Assembly (NCBI GenBank): GCA_003497445.1
Contig: DNNX01000009.1
Coordinates: 1-8,346, forward strand
Length of the DNA: 8,346 bases
Direction of reading: 5' to 3'
Source of the DNA: Acholeplasmataceae bacterium
GTDB taxonomy: Bacteria; Bacillota_I; Bacilli_A; Acholeplasmatales; Acholeplasmataceae
The notes beneath the pieces are model-generated. The model saw only the letters and a list, made by a program, of their open reading frames with translations, had not been told where the DNA came from and ran no database searches. The translations under genes and the position numbers were made by a program. This document shows positions 1-7,592 of the stretch, in pieces (within the stretch, counting starts at the first letter, position 1; every line of letters begins with the position of its first letter).

Positions 1-2300
1 TTGTATCTTGTTCCATGACATACTTCACATGGCACATACACATCCGGTAAAAAGTGCATGGTGATTTTTTTCATCCCATCACCATTACATGCTTCACATC
101 TACCGCCTCGTACGTTAAATGAAAAACGACCCTTTTGATAGCCTCGCATTTTAGCTTCTACAGTTTGTGCAAATAAATCTCGTATATCATCAAACACACC
201 TGTATATGTTGCTGGGTTACTTCTTGGTGTCCGACCGATTGGCGATTGAGAAATTTCAATGATTTTGTCGATATGTTCATATCCTGCGATAAAATCATGT
301 TTCCCTGGTGTTTCTTTAATTTTGTAATAATGCTGTTGCAACCCTCTCAGTAAAATACGATTCACAAGTGTGGATTTACCAGATCCTGAAACACCAGTTA
401 CTACGGTCAATGTAGACATAGGAAAACTTACAGAAATGTTTTTTAAATTGTTTTCGTGTCCATTAATGACCATTAAATCTTTTTCGTTCCCTTTGCGTCT
501 CTTTTTTGGATAAGGGACTGTTAGAATATTTTTTAAATATTTTCCTGTCAGACTCTTTTCATTGTTCATCACTTCTTTAGGCTTCCCGTAAGCTACGACT
601 TCACCACCAAAGTGCCCCGCACCAGGTCCGATATCAATAAGATAATCCGATGCAAGCATGGTATCGTGATCATGTTCAACAACAACAAGTGTATTCCCTA
701 AATCTCTCATTTTTTTAAGCGTATTAATGAGCTTATTATTATCTTTTTGATGAAGTCCTATCGAAGGTTCATCTAAAACGTAAAGAACACCTGTTAATTT
801 TGACCCAATTTGTGTCGCAAGCCTAATACGTTGAGCTTCACCGCCGGATAAAGTTCCTGCCGATCTTGACAATGTTAAATAATTTAACCCTACATCTTTT
901 AAAAATGTTAGTCTGGCAATAATTTCTGCGATTGCTAATCTAGCAATTTGTTGTTTTTCTTTAGAAAGTTTTAATGTTGAAAAAAATTCGATCATATGAT
1001 CAATCGACATATCGGTTGCTTGATGAATATTTTTTTGATGAATTTTAACTGATAGTGCTTGTTCGTTAAGTCTAGCGCCATTGCATGAGGGACATGTAGA
1101 ATCGGTCATGAAGTTTTCAATCCACTCACGAATCCATTCTGATGTTGTCTCACGATATCGTCTTGTGAGGTTATTAATGACCCCCTCAAACGCCTCTTTT
1201 TTTTCGTGTTTTCTACCAGATGAAGAAATCAGTTTAAAATGAATGCGTTCATTTGACCCATATAATACGATGTCTCGTTGATCTTTTGTAAGTTCAGACA
1301 TAGGCACTGTAAGAGGAATGTCGTGATGTTCACATACTGTTGCTAACATTTGTGAATATAAATTATCATCATCGTTATTTTTGTAAGGTATAATGCCACC
1401 ATCTAATATTGCTTTAGTATCATCTACCACATACATTTCAGATACTTCTAATTTTTGCCCTAATCCGTTACATACAGGACAAGCACCAATAGGTGTGTTA
1501 AAAGAAAATAATCTAGGCTCTAAAACAGGTACCGTAAAAGATGAGTCTTTACAACTGTAGTTTTGTGAAAAATGGATGTGTTGACCATTTACATCAACAA
1601 TTGTTCTTCCTGATGAGAGTTTTGCTGCAAGTTCTAAACCATCATATAATCTACTTCTGATGTCCCTTTCTATTACCAAACGATCAATGACAACGAACAC
1701 ATCATGATTTTTGTTTTTATCAAGTTCAGGTGCATCTTCTAATTCGAATATTTCACCATCAATGTACGCACGAACAAACCCTTCTTTCATCCATTGTTCT
1801 AATGTCTTTTTATGGGTACCTTTTTGTCTTTCGATAACAGGTGAAATGATCATGACTTTTGCATTTTCATGTCCCAAAACACGCTCTGTCATTTCTTCAA
1901 TACTTTGTCTTTGAAGTGGTTCGTTACTACCCGGACAATACGGTGTTCCTACACGTGCATAAAGCAATCTTAAATAGTCATAAATTTCAGTGACCGTTCC
2001 AACGGTTGATCTTGGATTATTGGATGTTGTTCTTTGATCAATAGAAACTGATGGACTAAGTCCTTCAATTTGATCAACATCGGGCTTCTCAAAGTTTCCT
2101 AAAAATTGTCTTGCATATGCAGAAAGTGACTCCATATATCGTCTTTGACCTTCTTGATAAAGCGTATCAAAGGCTAAAGATGATTTCCCCGAACCTGATA
2201 AACCCGTCATGACAACGAGTTTGTTTTTTGGTATATCAATGTTGACTGATTTTAAATTGTTTTCTTTTGCACCTTTAACTCTAATCCATTCATCACGCAT
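1..2300 (-). CDS. uvrA: UvrA, excinuclease ABC subunit A (N-terminal about 766 residues; 3' end outside window)
   Basis: This is the damage-recognition ATPase of nucleotide excision repair, which loads UvrB onto lesions as a dimer in the cytoplasm. The ATG at 2300 gives a protein starting MRDEWIRVKGAKENNLK, as expected for the family, with AAGGA 8 nt upstream. The sequence shows Walker A of the first ATPase (GLSGSGKS, residues 33-40), the LEPRLFSFN stretch near 260, a CPSC-NGARL zinc-type element, the ABC signature LSGGEAQRIRLA near 480, the Walker B run VLYVLDEPSIGLH just after it, the second Walker A (GVSGSGKS, near 634), and an intact C-terminal zinc finger (C735, C738, C758, C761). The frame runs open off the window at base 1, so about 180 residues of a usual 940-950 are missing, including the second signature and Walker B. 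One oddity is that the first zinc site reads C250-x2-S253-x20-C274-x2-C277, with Ser replacing the second Cys. The start overlaps the end of ligA by 8 bp. The identity is certain. Confidence 0.97.
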   Translation of the reverse strand, partial: MRDEWIRVKGAKENNLKSVNIDIPKNKLVVMTGLSGSGKSSLAFDTLYQEGQRRYMESLSAYARQFLGNFEKPDVDQIEGLSPSVSIDQRTTSNNPRSTVGTVTEIYDYLRLLYARVGTPYCPGSNEPLQRQSIEEMTERVLGHENAKVMIISPVIERQKGTHKKTLEQWMKEGFVRAYIDGEIFELEDAPELDKNKNHDVFVVIDRLVIERDIRSRLYDGLELAAKLSSGRTIVDVNGQHIHFSQNYSCKDSSFTVPVLEPRLFSFNTPIGACPVCNGLGQKLEVSEMYVVDDTKAILDGGIIPYKNNDDDNLYSQMLATVCEHHDIPLTVPMSELTKDQRDIVLYGSNERIHFKLISSSGRKHEKKEAFEGVINNLTRRYRETTSEWIREWIENFMTDSTCPSCNGARLNEQALSVKIHQKNIHQATDMSIDHMIEFFSTLKLSKEKQQIARLAIAEIIARLTFLKDVGLNYLTLSRSAGTLSGGEAQRIRLATQIGSKLTGVLYVLDEPSIGLHQKDNNKLINTLKKMRDLGNTLVVVEHDHDTMLASDYLIDIGPGAGHFGGEVVAYGKPKEVMNNEKSLTGKYLKNILTVPYPKKRRKGNEKDLMVINGHENNLKNISVSFPMSTLTVVTGVSGSGKSTLVNRILLRGLQQHYYKIKETPGKHDFIAGYEHIDKIIEISQSPIGRTPRSNPATYTGVFDDIRDLFAQTVEAKMRGYQKGRFSFNVRGGRCEACNGDGMKKITMHFLPDVYVPCEVCHGTRY

Positions 2301-4269
2301 GTGTCATGTCCTTAAATGTGTCTTCATCTAATATTTGTATTTCTAATGTTTCTGCTTTTTTAAGTTTAGTTCCTGCATCAGAACCTGCTAATACATAATC
2401 TGTTTGTTTAGATACAGAAGATGTAACTTTACCACCTAATGATTCAATGATATCTGACGCTTGATCTCTAGAATAATTTTCTAGTTTTCCGGTTAAAACA
2501 AATGTCTTTCCATTAAAGGCATGTTTTTTAATGTCTTTTTGAACGTTTTCAAAATGTAATCCTACTGATTTTAAATAGCTTATCATTTCAACAAAATCTG
2601 ATTTTTTGAGCGTTGAAAACAAACTATTTGCAATTTCTGGTCCAATTTCATGAATGTTTTGTATGTCCTCTAACGATGCTTGATACATGTTTTCAATAGA
2701 TTGAAAGTGCTGTGTAATAATCTTGGACACTTTTGCACCAATATGTTTGATACCCAAACCAAATAACACTTTATGAAAAGGCTGTGCTTTACTGTGTTCA
2801 ATAGCAAGTAATAATTTTTCTACTTTTTTAGGTCCAAATCCAGGTAAGGTTTCAATCGATTCTTGATACCTACTCAATTTATATATATCTGTAATTGTTT
2901 TAATAAAGCCTTTTTCGTATAGAGATTCAATGACTTTTTCACCTAAACTATCAATATCCATTGCAACTCTAGAAGCAAAATGAATGAGTTGGCCAATCAT
3001 TTTGGCATCACATGATTCATTCATACAGTAGTGGTCAGCTTCCCCTTCAAGACGTCTTAATGGTGTTTGACAAATCGGACATGCTTGAATCATTTCAAAA
3101 GGCTGCTGGTTTGATCTCTGAGACACAACAACATCAATCACTTCAGGAATGATTTCTCCTGCTTTATGAATTCTCACTTGATCGTGGATTCGAATGTCTT
3201 TTAACTTTATATAATCTTCATTATGCAGTGTCGCTCGAGAAACTGTTGTCCCTGATACAACAACGGGCTCAAGCTCAGCTACGGGTGTAATAACACCCGT
3301 CCTACCAACTTGAAATGTAATAGATTTAATGGTTGTTTCTGCAATTTCAGCTTGAAATTTATATGCAGTTGCCCATTTTGGAGATTTTGCAGTAAACCCA
3401 ATGAGGTCATGTTTGTTGTATGCATTGACTTTAATTACGGCACCGTCGGTATCATAAGGCAATGTTTGTCTTAGTTCATCAAAAGATTCTATCGCTTGAT
3501 ATATGGCATCTTTGTCTTTGGCAAGTGTTGTATAGGGATTCACTTTAAATCCCAATGTTTTTAAATAACGGAGCGCTTCATCATGATTTGAAACATATTG
3601 TAGTGGCTCTACAATTGCATAAATGAAAGCATCCAGTTCTCTTTGGGCAACTATTTGACTATCAAGCTGACGCATCGTTCCCGCGGCGGCATTTCTTGGA
3701 TTAGCAAAAAGTGATTCGTTGTTCTTTTCTCTCATCTGATTCAATTTTATAAAGCTTTTATGTGGCATAAAGATCTCACCACGTACTTCTATAGAGATTG
3801 GTTGAGACAATCTAAGCGGAATCGACTTGATTGTTTTTACATTATTTGTTATGTCTTCACCGATTGTACCGTTCCCTCTAGTAGCCGCTTGAATCAATAT
3901 ACCCTCTTCATACTTTAATGTTACTGCTAGACCATCAATTTTTAATTCTACAACATAATCTGATAAAGCAATTTCTTCAACACGTTCAACAAACTTATAT
4001 AATTCTTCACGGTTAAAAACATTTGACAATGACATCATAGGTGTCGTATGTGTCACTTTTTCAAATTTATCTAGTATTTGTCCGCCAATTTTTTTTGTGG
4101 GTGAACTTGGATCTTCGTATTCTGGGTACTTCGTTTCAAGTTCAATTAATTCATGTATTAAAAGATCATATGCAGCATCAGAGATAAGGGGGTTATCAAG
4201 TGTGTGATATGCCTGATTCGCGGCATTGATTTGATCTCTTAATTCTTTAATTTTGGTTTTAATATCCAT
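2293..4269 (-). CDS. ligA: LigA, NAD+-dependent DNA ligase
   Basis: This enzyme seals nicks between Okazaki fragments and after repair synthesis, using NAD+ as the adenylyl donor. It has 658 residues, a full-length protein for the family (about 660-670). Domain Ia carries the NMN-contacting residues Y21, H22, D31, Y34 and D35. The adenylation domain has the catalytic lysine K110 in KIDG, then VRGEIFM, DGAVIK (near 275) and KWATAYKF (near 300). An OB fold follows at about 310-390 (VGRTGVITPVAELEPV). A Cys4 zinc finger lies at about 397-420 (C-x2-C-x14-C-x4-C), helix-hairpin-helix repeats at about 425-570 (LPGFGPKK, LGIKHIGAK, IHEIGPE), and a BRCT domain from about 581 (FVLTGKLENYSR, ESLGGKV). 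The ATG at 4269 is preceded by AGGTGA with a 4-nt spacer. The gene starts 23 bp after the small helicase and its TGA stop overlaps uvrA. All catalytic elements look intact. Confidence 0.98.
   Translation of the reverse strand: MDIKTKIKELRDQINAANQAYHTLDNPLISDAAYDLLIHELIELETKYPEYEDPSSPTKKIGGQILDKFEKVTHTTPMMSLSNVFNREELYKFVERVEEIALSDYVVELKIDGLAVTLKYEEGILIQAATRGNGTIGEDITNNVKTIKSIPLRLSQPISIEVRGEIFMPHKSFIKLNQMREKNNESLFANPRNAAAGTMRQLDSQIVAQRELDAFIYAIVEPLQYVSNHDEALRYLKTLGFKVNPYTTLAKDKDAIYQAIESFDELRQTLPYDTDGAVIKVNAYNKHDLIGFTAKSPKWATAYKFQAEIAETTIKSITFQVGRTGVITPVAELEPVVVSGTTVSRATLHNEDYIKLKDIRIHDQVRIHKAGEIIPEVIDVVVSQRSNQQPFEMIQACPICQTPLRRLEGEADHYCMNESCDAKMIGQLIHFASRVAMDIDSLGEKVIESLYEKGFIKTITDIYKLSRYQESIETLPGFGPKKVEKLLLAIEHSKAQPFHKVLFGLGIKHIGAKVSKIITQHFQSIENMYQASLEDIQNIHEIGPEIANSLFSTLKKSDFVEMISYLKSVGLHFENVQKDIKKHAFNGKTFVLTGKLENYSRDQASDIIESLGGKVTSSVSKQTDYVLAGSDAGTKLKKAETLEIQILDEDTFKDMTHA
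2309..2313 (-). promoter_or_regulatory. Ribosome-binding site of uvrA, inside the ligA coding region
   Basis: AAGGA on the minus strand lies 8 nt before the uvrA ATG at 2300 and within the last codons of ligA. It supports that ATG over any later start. Because the site and start sit inside ligA, translation of the two genes is probably coupled. Confidence 0.7.
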
Positions 4270-4273
4270 AAAA

Positions 4274-4279
4274 TCACCT
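4274..4279 (-). promoter_or_regulatory. Ribosome-binding site of ligA
   Basis: AGGTGA on the minus strand, 4 nt before the ligA ATG at 4269, a good match to the anti-Shine-Dalgarno sequence. It fixes the start. It lies in the 23-bp gap after the small helicase gene, so ligA can be translated independently of the upstream gene. Confidence 0.75.
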
Positions 4280-4286
4280 ATGGAAT

Positions 4287-4295
4287 ATTATATCA
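4287..4295 (-). promoter_or_regulatory. Possible internal extended -10 promoter for ligA-uvrA
   Basis: On the minus strand, TGATATAAT matches the extended -10 consensus TGN-TATAAT exactly, and its TGA is the stop codon of the upstream helicase gene. The hexamer at the expected -35 position (about 4310-4315, ATGTTT) is poor, as is common for extended -10 promoters. Transcription would start near 4280, giving an RNA whose 5' end lies almost on the ligA ribosome-binding site. In an AT-rich genome a chance match is quite possible, so confidence is limited. Confidence 0.35.
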
Positions 4296-5471
4296 TTTTA
4301 TCGCTTTAAAAACATGATTATCACTAATTTCATCAATGAATTTTGATAGTTTAACATTTTTATCATATTTATAATGGATGAAATAGAGTGCATGTCTTGC
4401 ACGTGTGATTCCAACATAAAATAAGCGTCTTTCTTCCTCAATAGAAAACATACTTCTTGAAAACCTATATGGTATATGGTGGTTATCAACTCCTAAAATA
4501 AACACACAATCAAACTCTAACCCTTTTGAAGCGTGCATTGTAAATAATGACATTTTTTGTATTTTGAACGTCGGAATCATTTCGTGAATGGATGTTTTGA
4601 CATCAAAAAGTTGTTTGTTTGTTCTTGTTATGACGGCATAACTATTATAATGCGTCGTTAAAATAATGTTATATATAAACTTTAAATATGTGTCGATGGA
4701 ATCAAATATATGAATGGCAACAATACCCTTATTTTCGGTTGTGCATATCAATGATTTTTCCATACGATGACTATTGTTGTTAATTAATTTGTTCGCAACA
4801 TTTAAGATATTACGATCTGAACGATAATTCATATCTAAAGTGATTATAGTAGCATGAAACTTATGAATAAAATAGTCTGAAACTTCTTTCATCGCACCTC
4901 TAAATCGGTATATGCTTTGATCAGGGTCACCAACAACAAAAACGAATGTATCATCATGAATAAGTTTTAACAAAACACTTATTTGTAAAAAATTCGTGTC
5001 TTGAAATTCATCAATTAAAATATGTTTATATGCATATACACTCTTGATACTGATAAAACGTATAAGCATATCATCATAATCAATGAACTTGTGTTTTTTT
5101 AAATAGCTGATATAGCGTTGGTAAAAGAAAGGTTTTCGACCCATCTTATTTTTATACAGGCTCACTTTTAATAAAAACTCTTCAGAAAATGGAACTGACT
5201 TACGTATAACATCAAAACCTTCAAGGTGCTGATAACAAAAGCTGTGAAATGTTGATATAAAAACATTTTCTATGTTTAATCGTTCTTTCATTTGCATTGC
5301 TGCTTCTTTTGAAAATGTTAATCCTAAAATATCTTCTTCTGAAATGCCTTCATGTATCAATCTCTTCATTCTTTCAATCATGACTGTAGTTTTTCCCGAC
5401 CCTGCACCTGCGTTGACAAAAATAAAGCGATCATTACACGTGATCGCTTTTAATTGTTTATGATTGTACAT
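4293..5471 (-). CDS. Compact UvrD/PcrA-like superfamily 1A DNA helicase lacking a 2B subdomain
   Basis: This is a predicted ATP-driven 3'-5' single-strand DNA translocase, 392 residues against 650-750 for PcrA, UvrD or Rep. All motor motifs are present: Q-motif (N3, Q6), motif I GAGSGKT (22-28), Ia LTFSKEAA (51-58), Ib STFHSF (73-78), FIDYDD (129-134), II ILIDEFQDT (151-159), III VVGDPDQSIYRFRG (179-192), IV LDMNYRS (212-218), IVa VITRTN (near 280), V MHASKGLEF (near 311-319) and VI EEERRLFYVGITRAR (near 342-356) with the arginine finger. Between IVa and V there are only about 30 residues, where PcrA has about 200, so no 2B subdomain can be formed. The 1B region is also shortened, and the chain ends about 35 residues after motif VI with no Tudor-like tail. 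The ATG at 5471 follows AAAGGTGA at 4 nt. The gene is probably a diverged relative of the adjacent pcrA. Its role is unknown; the repair-operon context suggests a DNA-repair motor. Confidence 0.9.
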   Translation of the reverse strand: MYNHKQLKAITCNDRFIFVNAGAGSGKTTVMIERMKRLIHEGISEEDILGLTFSKEAAMQMKERLNIENVFISTFHSFCYQHLEGFDVIRKSVPFSEEFLLKVSLYKNKMGRKPFFYQRYISYLKKHKFIDYDDMLIRFISIKSVYAYKHILIDEFQDTNFLQISVLLKLIHDDTFVFVVGDPDQSIYRFRGAMKEVSDYFIHKFHATIITLDMNYRSDRNILNVANKLINNNSHRMEKSLICTTENKGIVAIHIFDSIDTYLKFIYNIILTTHYNSYAVITRTNKQLFDVKTSIHEMIPTFKIQKMSLFTMHASKGLEFDCVFILGVDNHHIPYRFSRSMFSIEEERRLFYVGITRARHALYFIHYKYDKNVKLSKFIDEISDNHVFKAIK

Positions 5472-5475
5472 TGTA

Positions 5476-5483
5476 TCACCTTT
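5476..5483 (-). promoter_or_regulatory. Strong ribosome-binding site of the compact helicase
   Basis: AAAGGTGA on the minus strand, 4 nt before the ATG at 5471, in the 42-bp gap after pcrA. It is the best Shine-Dalgarno match in the window. Together with the intact frame, it argues that the short helicase is a translated gene and not a decaying fragment of pcrA. Confidence 0.75.
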
Positions 5484-5513
5484 AATAATACTATCTACAA
5501 TGCATGATATTTA

Positions 5514-7592
5514 CTAACTCATGAGCGCTTTTTTCTTCAAAGCTGGATGATTTTCAACAATTTTTTTAATACCGTGAGGTGCGGGAAATGCGATTGTTGC
5601 AATATCTTCATCCATTGTGATGACAACACCATCTCCAAATACTGTATGCGTTACTTTATCTCCTTTAGATAAGTAGGTTTTCTGTCGTTGTACACTCGGT
5701 GATGCCTCTATTTTTTTCTCCTGTTTCATTTCTCTTAAAAATCTTGATGCAAAATTCATTTTAAATTGACCATATACCATGCGTCTTTGTGAGTGAGAGA
5801 TATAAAGATTGCGTTTTGCACGTGTGACCCCTACATAACATACGCGTCTTTCTTCTTCTAGCTCTCTAGGATCAACGAGTGAAAAATCAGATGGAAATAT
5901 GCCCTCCTCCATCACAACCATAAAGACAGCTTTAAATTCCAAACCCTTTACTTGATGAATGGTGCTTAAAATAATTGCATCATCATCATTTGATTTATCC
6001 AAACTTGTGTATAGGGCAATTTGGTCAAGTAACTGTTGCACTTTTTGTTTTGTATTTCCCTCATAGTATCCTTCGCTTCGTTTAAAAACTGTCACAAGTT
6101 CTTTTAAATTTGAAATACGATCTTCTGACATTTCATCGTGATCTGCCTTGAGCATATCCATATATCCAGAAATATCTAATACATTCGCTAAAAATTCGTC
6201 TAACTGCGTAATGTCTTGAATGGCTGTTTGAATGGATTCAATGATTTCTTTAAATTCTAGAAGTGATATTTTTGATTTCCCTTTAATATCTACTGTATCG
6301 ATGGCATCAAACATAGACAATCCTTCTTCTCGTGCGTGTGCTTCCAATTTTGCAATTGTAGTTTGGCCAATACCTCTTCTAGGAACGTTGATGATACGTT
6401 TCAAATAAAAATTTTCTATTGGATCTAAGATGACGTGAATATATGCAATGGCATCTTTAATCTCTTTTCTTTCATAAAAGCTTATACCACCGTATATCTT
6501 GTATGGCAACCCTTCTTTAATAAGTGCATCTTCGAAAATACGTGATAGCGCATTGTTTCGATATAAAATCGCAATATCGTGATAATCTGCTCCTTCTCTT
6601 TTTAATTTTCTTATTTCATCAATAACAAAATAGGTTTCTTGATAATCATTTTGTGCGGTATAAAAATGCACTTGTTTTCCTTGTCCTAAATCACTTTTCA
6701 AAGATTTTCCAAGAATTCTATTTTGATTATGATAAATAAGAAGATTTGCAGCATGCAAAATATCATTTGTGGATCTATAGTTTTGATCTAAAATAATTTG
6801 ACTGGCTGAAAATTCTTTTAAGAATTTTTGATTGTTTGCATAATGTGAGCCTCTAAATGCATAAATACTTTGATCTGGATCCCCAACAACAAAAACATTT
6901 TTGTGTGAGATGCCGAGCATTTTGATAATGTCATATTGAATGACATCAGTATCTTGAAACTCATCAATAAGTATATGTTCGAAAAATTGTTGATAATATG
7001 TTCGAATGTCATCATTTGTTTTTAATAATTCTTGTGTATAAAGTATCAAATCGTCAAAGTCTACAAATTGATGTTCACGTAAATATCTGACATACCCTAA
7101 ATATATGTTTTCTTCATCGTTAAATTCAAAGGCATCTAAACGTCTTGTTTTATAAAGAGAGATGATATGTCTAAGATGTTTCATCGAATAATCTTTCGGT
7201 TCTAAATTTAATGATTTAATCACCTCTTTAATGATTACTTTAGCATCTTCTTCATCAATGATATTAAAATTCAATAAGTATCCATATGGTAATAAATGGA
7301 TATGTTTTCTAAGAATTTGGAGTCCAAATGCGTGAAACGTATACATCCATACTTGTGTTGCGGATGGACCTACCATATCAATCACACGTGTTTTCATTTC
7401 TTTTGCTGCTTTATTTGTAAAAGTCACCGCCAAAATACGACTTGGATCATATCCTTGAGCAATTAAGTATGCAATGCGCATCGTTAATGTACGAGTCTTA
7501 CCGGTACCTGCACCTGCAATGACAAAAACGGAACCCACATCGTGAGTTACCGCTTCAAATTGTTGCTTGTTTAAATCTTTTAAAAACTCCAT
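5514..7592 (-). CDS. pcrA: PcrA/UvrD-type ATP-dependent DNA helicase
   Basis: This is the Bacillota counterpart of UvrD: a 3'-5' helicase that removes excised oligonucleotides in nucleotide excision repair, strips RecA and acts on stalled RNA polymerase. It has 692 residues. Motifs in order are the Q-motif (LNKQQFEAV, 7-15), I AGAGTGKT (26-33), Ia VTFTNKAAKEM, Ib TFHAF, II ILIDEFQDT (about 206-214), III VVGDPDQSIYAFRG (about 233-247), IV LDQNYRS (about 266-272), IVa LYRNNALSR (near 339), the 2B landmarks GGISFYERKEIKD and INVPRRGIGQ, V IHQVKGLEF (about 543-551) and VI EEERRVCYVGVTRAK (about 578-592). From about 639 a C-terminal module (GDKVTHTVFGDGVV) matches the Tudor-like domain that contacts the RNA polymerase beta subunit in PcrA. 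The ATG shares one base with the glnS stop (TAATG) and the preceding Shine-Dalgarno (AAGAGA) is weak, so coupled translation is likely. UvrD and PcrA are names for the same role here. Confidence 0.96.
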   Translation of the reverse strand: MEFLKDLNKQQFEAVTHDVGSVFVIAGAGTGKTRTLTMRIAYLIAQGYDPSRILAVTFTNKAAKEMKTRVIDMVGPSATQVWMYTFHAFGLQILRKHIHLLPYGYLLNFNIIDEEDAKVIIKEVIKSLNLEPKDYSMKHLRHIISLYKTRRLDAFEFNDEENIYLGYVRYLREHQFVDFDDLILYTQELLKTNDDIRTYYQQFFEHILIDEFQDTDVIQYDIIKMLGISHKNVFVVGDPDQSIYAFRGSHYANNQKFLKEFSASQIILDQNYRSTNDILHAANLLIYHNQNRILGKSLKSDLGQGKQVHFYTAQNDYQETYFVIDEIRKLKREGADYHDIAILYRNNALSRIFEDALIKEGLPYKIYGGISFYERKEIKDAIAYIHVILDPIENFYLKRIINVPRRGIGQTTIAKLEAHAREEGLSMFDAIDTVDIKGKSKISLLEFKEIIESIQTAIQDITQLDEFLANVLDISGYMDMLKADHDEMSEDRISNLKELVTVFKRSEGYYEGNTKQKVQQLLDQIALYTSLDKSNDDDAIILSTIHQVKGLEFKAVFMVVMEEGIFPSDFSLVDPRELEEERRVCYVGVTRAKRNLYISHSQRRMVYGQFKMNFASRFLREMKQEKKIEASPSVQRQKTYLSKGDKVTHTVFGDGVVITMDEDIATIAFPAPHGIKKIVENHPALKKKALMS

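Noticed and set aside
1197..1204. Runs of eight A on the coding strand in uvrA (here) and ligA (4089-4096), considered as phase-variable slippage sites
   Set aside because: Both encode ordinary Lys codons in frame, and such runs are common at this base composition. There is no sign of on/off switching.
1711..1914. Plus-strand open frame of 67 codons
   Set aside because: It lies wholly inside uvrA on the opposite strand, with no recognisable protein features. It is a shadow of conserved UvrA coding sequence.
2293..4295. Mycoplasma-type code (TGA read as Trp)
   Set aside because: The seven Trp codons in these genes are all TGG and no TGA is found in frame. TGA ends ligA and the small helicase exactly at gene junctions.
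4298..4489. Short minus-strand frame inside the small helicase gene
   Set aside because: It is an alternate frame of the motif V-VI region of the helicase, where the main frame has strong homology.
5272..5463. Plus-strand open frame of 63 codons
   Set aside because: Antisense to the helicase motif I-Ib region, which is clearly coding on the minus strand. Nothing supports it independently.
4293..5471. The small helicase as GajB of a Gabija-type defence system
   Set aside because: GajB is also a reduced UvrD-like helicase, but no GajA-type ATPase/TOPRIM nuclease gene is adjacent. The neighbours are housekeeping repair genes and the sequence resembles PcrA closely.
4293..5471. The small helicase as a pseudogene or truncated pcrA copy
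   Set aside because: It has a strong ribosome-binding site, all motifs in order through motif VI, no frameshift, and a clean excision limited to the 2B region. Decay would not be expected to preserve all of these.
5472..5513. Possible promoter (TATTAT at 5485-5490) in the gap between pcrA and the small helicase
   Set aside because: There is no TGN extension, and the hexamer at the expected -35 position (TAAATA) is poor. No more than expected in AT-rich DNA.
6818..7015. Short minus-strand frame inside pcrA
   Set aside because: It is an out-of-frame reading over motifs II-III of PcrA.
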